A stretch of DNA of 7,474 nucleotides from Paracoccaceae bacterium (GCA_007119835.1 SKOX01000429.1:1-7474), one strand, 5' to 3'; counted from the first letter of the stretch, positions 1-7,474 are shown. Translations and numbers: made by a program. The notes: generated from the letters alone by a model not told the origin.

Positions 1-282
1 GACCGCGACCGCGAGGCGCCGGCCGCGGAGGCGCGCAGCGACTGGTCGGACCGGGTGCTGCGGCTCTGGACGCACGAGCCGGGGCTGCAGGTCTTCAACG
101 CCCCGAAGGCGGAGATCCCGGTCCCGGGCCACGACGGGCAGCGCTACGGGCGCTTCTCCGGGCTCTGCCTCGAGGCGCAGCACTTTCCCGACAGCCTGCA
201 CAGGCCGGAGTGGCCGAGCATCATCCGGACGCCCGAGGCGCCCTACTTGCAGCGGCTGATGGTCGAGATCGCCCGCGGCTGA
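1..282 (+). CDS. galM: Aldose 1-epimerase (galactose mutarotase), C-terminal part, 5'-truncated by window edge
   Basis: Interconverts the alpha and beta anomers of aldoses such as galactose or glucose in the cytoplasm, which feeds sugar catabolism. Only the final 93 codons are visible; the family is usually about 340-380 residues, so roughly three quarters lies to the left of the window. Reading frame 1 is open from base 1 to the TGA at 280-282. The signature is the family's C-terminal block: EPGLQVFNA, then SGLCLEAQHFPDS, then a W-P-S-I-I strand and a closing Y-x-x-x-x-M-V-E-I. In known mutarotases the glutamate of the GLCLE-like motif is the catalytic base; here it is codon 172-174. Asparagine-alanine replaces the commoner tyrosine-threonine-glycine after LQV, which is ordinary variation in proteobacterial members. 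It is convergent with the oxidoreductase gene downstream, with two hairpins between them. Family assignment is firm, but sugar specificity cannot be read from this fragment. Confidence 0.9.
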   Translation, partial: DRDREAPAAEARSDWSDRVLRLWTHEPGLQVFNAPKAEIPVPGHDGQRYGRFSGLCLEAQHFPDSLHRPEWPSIIRTPEAPYLQRLMVEIARG

Positions 283-327
283 GCGGCTGGCCGTTCAGGT
301 AAGGGCTGGCAGGCGGCGCCCTTCGCG

Positions 328-345
328 CGGCGCCCGTTGGCGCCG
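328..345. other. GC hairpin downstream of galM
   Basis: A perfect 7-bp stem CGGCGCC / GGCGCCG closes a four-base loop (CGTT), 46 bp past the galM stop. The nine-mer GCGGCGCCC also occurs twice nearby, at 313-321 and 327-335, so an alternative fold is possible. No T-tract follows on either strand. It could slow polymerase or protect the 3' end of the galM mRNA. It could also be a chance product of base composition, as G+C is very high here. Confidence 0.35.
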
Positions 346-383
346 AAGCGGTGCGCGCGGGTGCGCGCGAGGCTTCTTTCTTT

Positions 384-407
384 GTCGCTCGCCTGTGGGC
401 GAGCGAC
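384..407. terminator. Strong hairpin between convergent genes, possible U-tract-less terminator
   Basis: A perfect 10-bp inverted repeat, GTCGCTCGCC / GGCGAGCGAC, has a TGTG loop and is preceded on the plus strand by a pyrimidine run (CTTCTTTCTTT, 373-383). It lies between the ends of galM (+) and the oxidoreductase gene (-), where terminators for both would be expected. Neither side has the T-run of a classic intrinsic terminator: the plus strand continues GGCGGGG and the minus strand continues AAAGAAAG. It is therefore best called a candidate bidirectional, U-tract-less terminator or an mRNA-end stabiliser. The rest of 283-508 shows nothing gene-like. Confidence 0.45.
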
Positions 408-508
408 GGCGGGGCGCTCGCCGCCCCCGCACCCCAGGCACTGCTCTCCAGGTTTCTATGCCGAAAGAGGGAATGCGGGGCGGGTCGGGCGATGCGGGGA
501 GCGGCGCG

Positions 509-3500
509 TCATTCTGCCGCCAGCCGGCTGTCGCCGCCGCCGGCCTCGAAGGCGGCCATCAGGGCGGCGCGGCGCTCGGCGGCGGCGGCGGCGGCGCCGG
601 CCTTGACGTGGCCGAAGCCGCGGATCTCGAGCGGGAGTGCCGCGCGCTCGGCGGCGATGGCGCGGGTCTCGGGGGTGAGGCCGGCGATCAGGCGGTCGAG
701 GTCGGCCTCGTAGTCGGCGATCAGCGCGCGCTCCATGCGACGTTCCTCGGTGCGGCCGAAGGGGTCGAGGGGCGTGCCACGCAGGACCTTGAGCCGGGCG
801 AGAATGCGGAAGACGGGCATCATCCAGGGGCCGAAGGCGGATTTCTTCGGGCGGCCGTCGGCGTCGCGGCGGGCCAGGATCGGGGGCGCGAGGTGGAAGC
901 GGACGCGGCGGATGCCCTCGAACCGCTCGGCCAGCGCCGCGTCGAGGGTCTCGGCGTGGAGGCGGGCGACCTCGTATTCGTCCTTGTAGGCGAGGACGCG
1001 GTGGTAGCCCTTCGCCACCGCGAGGCCGAGGTCCGGGTCGGCGGCGGCCGCGCGTTCGACGAGGGCGCGATAGCGGCGGGCGAGGCGCCGGCTCTGGTAT
1101 TTCGCCAGATGCGCGGCGCGGGTCTCGACGACGCGCTCGAGCGTCTCGGGCCCCGGCTCGGGCGCGCCGCCGCGCAGGGCGGCGGTCGCCTCCTCGGGGC
1201 GTGCGACGGCCCAGCGGCCGAGGGCGAAGGCGCGGGTGTTGCCCTCGACGGCGGCGCCGTTGATCGCGATGGCGCGCAGGAGTGCCGCCTCGCTCAGGGG
1301 CAGGAGGCCGGCCTGCCAGGCGGCGCCGAGCATCACGATGTTGGCGAAGATCGCGTCGCCGAGCAGCCGCTCGGCGAGGCGGGTGGCGTCGAGCATCGCC
1401 AGCGCCTCGTCGCCGACCCGGGCGCGGAGTGCGCGGCCCAGGCGGTCGGTGGGCAGCCGGAAGTCGCGGTCGCGCACGAAGTCGCCGGTGGGGATGTCGT
1501 GGGCGTTGACCACCGCCCGGGTGCGGCCGCGGGCCATCAGGCCGAGGGTCTTCGCCCCTGCGGTCACGACCATGTCGCCGCCGATCACCGTGTCGGCCTC
1601 GCCGACCGCGACGCGGATCGCGGTGATGTCGGCGGGCGTCTCGGCGATGCGGCAGTGGATCGAGACCGCGCCGCCCTTCTGGGCGAGGCCGGCCATCTCC
1701 ATGACGCCGGCGCCCTTGCCCTCGAGCCGGGCGGCCATGGCGACGAGGGCGCCCACCGTGACGACGCCGGTGCCGCCGACGCCGGTGACGACGATGTTGT
1801 GGGTGCCGCGGATGGCGGGGATGCGCGGCGGGGCGAGGTCGGGGAGGGCGAGGGCGGCGGGGTCGGGCTTGCGGACGCGGGCGCCCTCGAGGGTGACGAA
1901 GGAAGGGCAGAAGCCCTTGAGGCAGGAGAAGTCCTTGTTGCAGGCCGACTGGTCGATCTCGCGCTTGGTGCCGAGCGGCGTCTCGAGCGGCAGGATGGCG
2001 ACGCAGTTCGACTGCACCGAGCAGTCGCCGCAGCCCTCGCAGACGTCCGGGTTGATGAAGACGCGGGTGTCGGGGTCGGGGAAGAGGCCCTTCTTGCGGC
2101 GGCGGCGTTTCTCGGCGGCGCAGGTCTGGACGTAGATCAGCGCGGAGACGCCCTCGACCTGCTCCATCCGGCGCTGGACGGCGTCGAGGTCGTCGCGCGG
2201 GTGGAGGGGGACGCCGGCGGGGAAAGCCTTGAGGTCGATCTCCTCCTTGTCGTCGTAGACGCAGGCGACGGTCGCGACACGCATGGCCTGCAATTCGCGG
2301 GCGATCTGCTGCGGCGTCAGGCCGCCCTCGTTCGGCTGGCCGCCGGTCATGGCGACGGCGTCGTTGAACAGGATCTTGAAGGTGATGGTGACGCCGGCGG
2401 CGAGGCAGGCGCGGATCGCCTGGACGCCGGAATGGTTGTAGGTGCCGTCGCCCATGTTCTGGAAGATGTGACGGCGCTTCGAGAACGGCGCCTCGCCGAT
2501 CCAGTTGGCGCCCTCGCCGCCCATGTGGGTGAAGCCCTCGGTCTCGCGGTCCATCCACTGCACCATGTAGTGGCAGCCGATGCCGGCATAGGCCCGCGCG
2601 CCTTCGGGCAGCCGCGTCGAGGTGTTGTGCGGGCAGCCGGCGCAGAACCACGGGCGGCGCACGGCGATGTCCTCGGCATTCTCCCGGGCGATGGCGTCGT
2701 CGAGATCGCGGCGGCGGACGGCGAGGGCCTCGGTCGCGACGCCGTCCTCCTCGAGCAGGCGGCCGAGGGTGCGGGCGATCCTCACCGGGTCGAGGGCGGC
2801 CTTGACCGAGAACACCGTCTCGCCGCGCTCGTTCTTCCAGCCGGTGACGCGGCGGCCGCGGCGGTCGTCGAAGATCGCCTCCTTGACCTGGACCTCGAGC
2901 AGCTTGCGCTTTTCCTCGACGACGATGATGTGCTCGAGATCGTGGGCCCATTCCCGGAACGACGCCATGTCGAGCGGCCAGACCATGCCGACCTTGTAGG
3001 TGGTGATGCCGAGCAGGCGGCAGGTCGCGTCGTCGAGGCCGAGCAGCTCGAGCGCGTGGGCGGTGTCGAGCCAGGACTTGCCGGCCGAGACGATGCCGAT
3101 CCGGGCCGCCTCGTCGCCGTGGCGGCGGCGGTCGATGCGGTTGGCACGCGCGAAGGCTTCGGCTGCGAAGCGCTTGTGGTCGTGCAGCCGGGCCTCCTGG
3201 GCTGCGGGGGTGTCGCCGAGCCGGATGTTTAGGCCGTCCGGCGGCATCGGGAAGTCCTCGGGCGTGCGGATGTCGAGGCGGTCGGGGTCGGCGTCGACGA
3301 TCTCGGTGACCTCGACCGTGTCCTTGACGCATTTGAGGCCGACCCAGCAGCCGGTGTAGCGCGACAGCGCCCAGCCGAGCAGGCCGTAGTCGAGGATCTC
3401 CTGCACGCCCGCGGGCGACAGGATCGGCATCAGCGCGTCGACGAGGGCGAACTCGGAATGGTGCAGCGTGGTCGAGCTCTCGCCGGTGTGGTCGTCGCCC

Positions 3501-3931
3501 ATCGCGACGAGGACGCCGCCCTTGGGTGCGGTGCCCGCCATGTTGGCGTGGCGGAAGACGTCGCCGCAGCGGTCGACGCCGGGGCCCTTGCCGTACCAGA
3601 GGCCGAAGACGCCCTCGACCGTTCCCTCGCCGCGCAGATGTGCCTGCTGGGTGCCCCACAGCGCGGTGGCGGCGAGGTCCTCGTTGAGGCCGGGCTCGAA
3701 GCGGACGCGGGCCTCTTCGAGCTGCTTCGCGGCGCGGGTCATGGCGAGATCGACGCCGCCGAGCGGCGAGCCCCGGTAGCCCGAGACGAAGCCTGCGGTG
3801 TCGAGGCCCCGGGCGCGATCCCGCGCGCTCTGCATCAGGCAGACGCGGACGAGGGCCTGGACGCCGCCGAGCAGCACGATCCGCTTCGTCAGGTCGTAGC
3901 GGTCGGCGAGCGAGACGTCGTGGAGCGTCAT
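509..3931 (-). CDS. Indolepyruvate:ferredoxin oxidoreductase, fused single-chain form (IorA/IorB-like), 1140 aa
   Basis: Oxidatively decarboxylates indolepyruvate and probably other aryl pyruvates to the acyl-CoA, passing electrons to ferredoxin (EC 1.2.7.8 type), late in aromatic amino acid catabolism in the cytoplasm. Order of parts: N-terminal pyrimidine-type TPP domain, about 15-230; middle domain, about 275-410; TPP-binding domain, about 425-600, with FCAGCPHNTS (429-438), GIGCHYM (450-456), MGGEGANWIG (470-479), and GDG at 494-496 followed by N523. Next is a cysteine segment: C631, C634, C637, C643, then C664, C670, C675. A gamma-subunit domain follows at about 712-905, with GVGGTGVVT at 717-725. 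A C-terminal region at about 920-1115 resembles the DUF6537 domain of these fusions. Length suits the proteobacterial single-chain family (about 1150), and all expected domains are intact. ATG at 3929-3931 has GGGGAGGA five bases upstream. The gene is divergent from the LysR gene, its likely regulator. Exact substrate is inferred from family only. Confidence 0.93.
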   Translation of the reverse strand: MTLHDVSLADRYDLTKRIVLLGGVQALVRVCLMQSARDRARGLDTAGFVSGYRGSPLGGVDLAMTRAAKQLEEARVRFEPGLNEDLAATALWGTQQAHLRGEGTVEGVFGLWYGKGPGVDRCGDVFRHANMAGTAPKGGVLVAMGDDHTGESSTTLHHSEFALVDALMPILSPAGVQEILDYGLLGWALSRYTGCWVGLKCVKDTVEVTEIVDADPDRLDIRTPEDFPMPPDGLNIRLGDTPAAQEARLHDHKRFAAEAFARANRIDRRRHGDEAARIGIVSAGKSWLDTAHALELLGLDDATCRLLGITTYKVGMVWPLDMASFREWAHDLEHIIVVEEKRKLLEVQVKEAIFDDRRGRRVTGWKNERGETVFSVKAALDPVRIARTLGRLLEEDGVATEALAVRRRDLDDAIARENAEDIAVRRPWFCAGCPHNTSTRLPEGARAYAGIGCHYMVQWMDRETEGFTHMGGEGANWIGEAPFSKRRHIFQNMGDGTYNHSGVQAIRACLAAGVTITFKILFNDAVAMTGGQPNEGGLTPQQIARELQAMRVATVACVYDDKEEIDLKAFPAGVPLHPRDDLDAVQRRMEQVEGVSALIYVQTCAAEKRRRRKKGLFPDPDTRVFINPDVCEGCGDCSVQSNCVAILPLETPLGTKREIDQSACNKDFSCLKGFCPSFVTLEGARVRKPDPAALALPDLAPPRIPAIRGTHNIVVTGVGGTGVVTVGALVAMAARLEGKGAGVMEMAGLAQKGGAVSIHCRIAETPADITAIRVAVGEADTVIGGDMVVTAGAKTLGLMARGRTRAVVNAHDIPTGDFVRDRDFRLPTDRLGRALRARVGDEALAMLDATRLAERLLGDAIFANIVMLGAAWQAGLLPLSEAALLRAIAINGAAVEGNTRAFALGRWAVARPEEATAALRGGAPEPGPETLERVVETRAAHLAKYQSRRLARRYRALVERAAAADPDLGLAVAKGYHRVLAYKDEYEVARLHAETLDAALAERFEGIRRVRFHLAPPILARRDADGRPKKSAFGPWMMPVFRILARLKVLRGTPLDPFGRTEERRMERALIADYEADLDRLIAGLTPETRAIAAERAALPLEIRGFGHVKAGAAAAAAERRAALMAAFEAGGGDSRLAAE

Positions 3932-3936
3932 GGCGG

Positions 3937-3944
3937 TCCTCCCC
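3937..3944 (-). promoter_or_regulatory. Ribosome binding site of the oxidoreductase gene
   Basis: Read on the minus strand this is GGGGAGGA, five bases before the ATG at 3931-3929. It is a near-ideal Shine-Dalgarno match and fixes the start of the 1140-residue protein. A longer open frame that starts further upstream on the same strand (at about 4112) is in a different phase and encodes no recognisable protein. Confidence 0.8.
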
Positions 3945-3976
3945 GGCGCGTGTGGCGAGCGCTGTGGCCCTTCGCC

Positions 3977-4005
3977 ATCTTAGGTCAGGAGGCATGACCG
4001 AAGAA
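3977..4005 (-). promoter_or_regulatory. Candidate oxidoreductase promoter with an embedded T-N11-A dyad (LysR-type box)
   Basis: The 17-bp sequence GGTCAGGAGGCATGACC at 3983-3999 has perfect 5-bp arms (GGTCA / TGACC). T3985 and A3997 are separated by exactly 11 bases, which is the T-N11-A pattern of LysR-family binding sites. On the minus strand the dyad fills the spacer between a weak -35-like TTCTTC (4005-4000) and a -10-like TAAGAT (3982-3977). Transcription would then start near 3970 and give a leader of about 40 nt. The hexamers are poor, so the promoter is tentative; the dyad itself is plain. Location between the divergent genes supports control by the adjacent regulator. Confidence 0.45.
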
Positions 4006-4092
4006 GCGAAAACCGCAGGCGCGGCAACGCTTTTCCCGGCGGCTTTCGATCCTTGCGCGAGCGGGGCGCGGCGCGCAACGTGCCGAATTTTC

Positions 4093-4107
4093 GCATGACA
4101 GCCATGC
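4093..4107. promoter_or_regulatory. Dyad GCATG-N5-CATGC upstream of lysR, possible operator
   Basis: A perfect 5-bp inverted repeat around ACAGC lies 61 bp before the regulator's start codon. It overlaps the octamer GCCATGCA (4101-4108), which recurs twice on the far side of the same gene (5103-5110 and 5125-5132). It could be an autoregulatory site. It does not fit T-N11-A when centred on its axis, so its link to the LysR protein is uncertain. No convincing -35/-10 pair for the regulator gene was found; the best, ATTTTC (4087-4092) and CATTGT (4110-4115), is weak. Confidence 0.3.
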
Positions 4108-4153
4108 AGCATTGTGGCAGGTCGGGCGCGGCGGCCGGAGGGGCGGGACCGCG

Positions 4154-4159
4154 AGGAGG
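4154..4159 (+). promoter_or_regulatory. Ribosome binding site deciding the lysR start
   Basis: AGGAGG ends nine bases before the ATG at 4169. It selects that ATG over an in-frame TTG at 4112, which would add a 19-residue arginine/glycine-rich leader absent from normal LysR proteins. Confidence 0.75.
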
Positions 4160-4168
4160 CTCGGGCGG

Positions 4169-5074
4169 ATGCCGGTCGACTGGGACAAGCTGCGAATCTT
4201 TCACGCCGTCGCGGATGCCGGCAGCCTCACCCATGCCGGCGAGCAGCTGCATCTCAGCCAGTCGGCCGTCTCCCGACAGATCCGGGCGCTCGAGGAGAGC
4301 CTGAACACCGTGCTGTTCCGCCGGCACGCGCGCGGGCTGATCCTGACCGAGCACGGGGAACTGCTGTTCGACGCGACGCGGATGATGGCCAAGCGCCTCG
4401 AGGCGACGGCGGCGCGCATCCGCGACAGCGAGGACGAGGTGTTCGGCGAGCTGAGGGTCACGACGACGACGGGGTTCGGGTCGCTCTGGCTGGCGCCGCG
4501 GCTGCCGCGGCTCTTCCGGCAATACCCGAGCCTGAAGCTCGACCTGATGCTGAGCGAGCGGGTGGTCGACCTGCCGATGCGCGAGGCCGACGTCGCGATC
4601 CGGATGAAGGAGCCGAGCCAGGCCGACCTGGTGCGGCGCAAGCTCATGGACGTGCGGATGCGCCTCTATGCCAGCCGCGCCTACATCGCGGAGCGGGGGG
4701 CGCCGGAGCGGGGCGAGGACCTGCGCGCGCACCGGCTGATCTCGCAGACGCCGGCCTCGCCGCAGGTCAGCGCGGGCGCTGCGTTCGTGACGACCCTGCC
4801 CGTGGCGGAGGCCGAGTCGCACCTGACGGTCAACAGCTACTTCGGCATCCTGCAGGCGGTGATCCACGGCAGCGGCATCGGCGTGCTGCCCGACTACGTC
4901 ACGGCGGACTTCCCCGACCTCGTGAACGTCCTGCCCGACCAGGGCAGCGCCGTCATTCCGGTCTATCTTGCCTATGTCGAGGAGCTGCGGCATTCGCGAA
5001 GAGTCTGCGCCTTCCGCGACTTCGTCGTCGACGAGATCGCGCATCTGCGCAAGCGGATGGCGCCGACGGCCTGA
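4169..5074 (+). CDS. LysR-family transcriptional regulator, 301 aa
   Basis: A cytoplasmic DNA-binding regulator that responds to a small-molecule inducer. The N-terminal winged helix-turn-helix spans about residues 5-64: DKLRIFHAVADAGSLTHAGE, then LHLSQSAVSRQIRALEESL (27-45) with the recognition helix, and the RGLILTEHGE wing (55-64). A linker helix follows to about 90. The periplasmic-binding-protein-like effector domain occupies about 93-293, starting GELRVTTTTGFG and including the IHGSGIGVLPDYV strand (232-244) near the hinge. Total length is typical (about 300). The ATG with AGGAGG nine bases upstream begins MPVDWDKLR, the usual LysR opening. The gene is divergent from the oxidoreductase across 237 bp holding a T-N11-A dyad, so that gene is the likeliest target, and autoregulation is common in the family. 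The effector is unknown. The small-RNA-like unit downstream is a second possible target. No closer subfamily name can be justified from sequence alone. Confidence 0.93.
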   Translation: MPVDWDKLRIFHAVADAGSLTHAGEQLHLSQSAVSRQIRALEESLNTVLFRRHARGLILTEHGELLFDATRMMAKRLEATAARIRDSEDEVFGELRVTTTTGFGSLWLAPRLPRLFRQYPSLKLDLMLSERVVDLPMREADVAIRMKEPSQADLVRRKLMDVRMRLYASRAYIAERGAPERGEDLRAHRLISQTPASPQVSAGAAFVTTLPVAEAESHLTVNSYFGILQAVIHGSGIGVLPDYVTADFPDLVNVLPDQGSAVIPVYLAYVEELRHSRRVCAFRDFVVDEIAHLRKRMAPTA

Positions 5075-5091
5075 GGCTGTGGCGCCCGGGA

Positions 5092-5148
5092 CACAGGTGC
5101 TAGCCATGCACGCCACGCGGGGCGGCCATGCACAGGTATTAGGCGTGC
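5092..5148. repeat. Imperfect direct repeats (CACAGGT...) between lysR and the small-RNA promoter
   Basis: CACAGGT followed by a related TAG-C-TGC pattern occurs at 5092-5109 and again at 5131-5148, 39 bp apart, with 13 of 18 positions identical. Overlapping these, the nonamer GCCATGCAC is repeated exactly at 5103-5111 and 5125-5133, 22 bp apart (about two helical turns). Each copy also carries a small dyad: GTGC-N7-GCAC at 5097-5111 and GCAC-N11-GTGC at 5130-5148. A further CTGTG-N10-CACAG inverted repeat (5077-5096) lies just past the regulator's stop codon. The block ends a few bases before the -35 element at 5153, where an activator or repressor would bind. Its role is inferred from position. 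Confidence 0.45.
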
Positions 5149-5152
5149 TCCC

Positions 5153-5181
5153 TTGCCGGTAAGGCGGCTTTTCGCTATATT
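5153..5181 (+). promoter_or_regulatory. Sigma70-type promoter, TTGCCG-N17-TATATT
   Basis: The -35 element TTGCCG is at 5153-5158 and the -10 element TATATT at 5176-5181, with an optimal 17-bp spacer. The local AT content around the -10 stands out in this GC-rich window. Transcription would begin near 5188. It is the best promoter-like sequence in the window and faces the terminator at 5241 and then purL. Confidence 0.65.
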
Positions 5182-5187
5182 CAATCG

Positions 5188-5270
5188 CGAGGCGGGCGGT
5201 TGCTTACGCGCCGATCGCCTCAACCTCCCTGTTGGACTTGGGCCGAGCTTCGTGCTCGGCCTTTTTTTTT
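5188..5270 (+). ncRNA. Candidate small RNA (about 80 nt) or terminated purL leader
   Basis: The segment runs from the predicted start of the TTGCCG/TATATT promoter to the end of an intrinsic terminator and has no ribosome binding site or plausible reading frame. Predicted fold: a 5' hairpin with lower stem GAGGCG (5189-5194) / CGCCTC (5216-5221), a GAT bulge on the 3' side, and upper stem GGCG (5195-5198) / CGCC (5209-5212) around a ten-base loop. Then comes an unpaired linker, 5222-5239, containing CCTCCCT (5224-5230), an anti-Shine-Dalgarno-like sequence. The terminator hairpin closes the RNA. This two-hairpin plan with an exposed CU-rich stretch resembles small regulatory RNAs that pair with ribosome binding sites. 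I do not recognise it as a known family. The alternative is an attenuated 5' leader of purL, whose start codon is 117 bp beyond the T-run. No competing antiterminator pairing was apparent by eye. Confidence 0.55.
5241..5270 (+). terminator. Intrinsic terminator
   Basis: A perfect 8-bp stem GGCCGAGC (5241-5248) / GCTCGGCC (5254-5261) with a TTCGT loop is followed directly by nine T residues (5262-5270). It ends the candidate small RNA. It would also stop read-through from lysR, which otherwise has no terminator after its TGA. Because it points the same way as purL, it insulates purL from upstream transcription unless it is conditional. Confidence 0.92.
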
Positions 5271-5386
5271 CGTCCGTCGGATTATGCGCGGCCCGAGTGG
5301 ACAGGTAGGCGCGGGTGTGTCCGGCCGGCCTTTCTCCGGGCATCGCGTCGCGCTAATGAGGCGGCGCACATGGGGGAGGCGGTGGA
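5271..5386 (+). other. purL upstream region
   Basis: These 116 bp lie between the terminator and purL and contain no recognisable gene. purL needs its own promoter here unless polymerase reads through the terminator. The only weak candidate seen is TTCTCC (5332-5337) with TAATGA (5354-5359) at 16 bp spacing. No purine-repressor palindrome or known riboswitch was recognised. Confidence 0.4.

Positions 5387-5390
<4 letters not shown>
5370..5390 (+). other. Possible six-codon minigene overlapping the purL start
   Basis: ATG at 5370 reads M-G-E-A-V-E and stops at the TGA 5388-5390, which overlaps the purL ATG (5387-5389) as ATGA. That arrangement can couple translation. No clear Shine-Dalgarno precedes the ATG at 5370, and the codons coincide with the purL ribosome binding site, so it is probably a coincidence. 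Confidence 0.15.
5374..5379 (+). promoter_or_regulatory. Ribosome binding site of purL
   Basis: GGGAGG, within a GGGGGAGG run, lies seven bases before the ATG at 5387. It supports this start, from which the protein begins [13 protein letters not shown] and soon reaches the conserved PurL N-terminus. Confidence 0.8.

Positions 5391-7474
<2,084 letters not shown>

Noticed and set aside
395..3232. 945-codon plus-strand open frame antisense to the oxidoreductase gene
   Set aside because: Composition is Gly/Ala/Asp/Val/Glu-rich with no domain motif, and it lies antisense to a gene with clear TPP and gamma-domain motifs. High third-position GC removes stop codons from the opposite strand.
3994..4098. 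34-codon plus-strand frame in the divergent region (MTEEAKTAG...) with AGGAGG before it
   Set aside because: The AGGAGG ends one base before the ATG, too close for ribosome binding, and it is part of the GGTCA/TGACC dyad. There is no homology cue. Conservation in relatives would revive it.
456..4112. 1218-codon minus-strand frame overlapping the oxidoreductase in another phase
   Set aside because: It is extremely Arg/Pro-rich, a typical frame-shifted shadow of GC-rich coding DNA, with no start signal or family motif.
4112..4168. N-terminal extension of the LysR protein from TTG 4112
   Set aside because: It would add 19 Arg/Gly-rich residues not found in the family; the ATG at 4169 has a good AGGAGG at proper distance.
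3980..5116. 378-codon minus-strand frame antisense to lysR
   Set aside because: The plus strand encodes an unmistakable LysR helix-turn-helix and effector domain; the antisense product has no motif.

Overview
The window is a very GC-rich stretch of bacterial chromosome. Its gene content suggests an alphaproteobacterium: a single-chain indolepyruvate ferredoxin oxidoreductase, a PurS/PurQ-dependent small-type PurL, and a LysR regulator of the kind common in that class. Rhodospirillales-like is a guess, because no rRNA or other taxonomic marker is present. Extreme third-position GC opens very long spurious reading frames on the opposite strands, so gene calls here rest on protein motifs rather than on frame length.

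Layout from left to right. Positions 1-282 (+) are the last 93 codons of an aldose 1-epimerase (galactose mutarotase), cut by the window edge. Positions 283-508 are a convergent intergenic region holding two strong GC-rich hairpins. Positions 509-3931 (-) encode a complete 1140-residue fused indolepyruvate:ferredoxin oxidoreductase. Positions 3932-4168 are a divergent regulatory region with a T-N11-A dyad typical of LysR binding sites. Positions 4169-5074 (+) encode a LysR-type regulator. Positions 5075-5386 are an intergenic region with two imperfect direct repeats, a good sigma70-type promoter (TTGCCG-N17-TATATT) and a textbook intrinsic terminator. Together the promoter and terminator outline an unannotated transcript of about 80 nt. 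Positions 5387-7474 (+) encode purL, missing only the last few dozen residues at the right edge.

How it fits together. The regulator and the oxidoreductase are transcribed divergently, the usual arrangement for a LysR protein and its target. The regulator may therefore control oxidative decarboxylation of aryl pyruvates from aromatic amino acid breakdown; this is inferred from position and the T-N11-A site only. purL is an ordinary de novo purine gene, and purS and purQ are not next to it on the upstream side. The least explained part is the promoter-hairpin-CCUCCCU-terminator unit at about 5153-5270. It is either a small trans-acting RNA or a purL leader that terminates early. Apart from this unit the window looks like ordinary metabolic chromosome.
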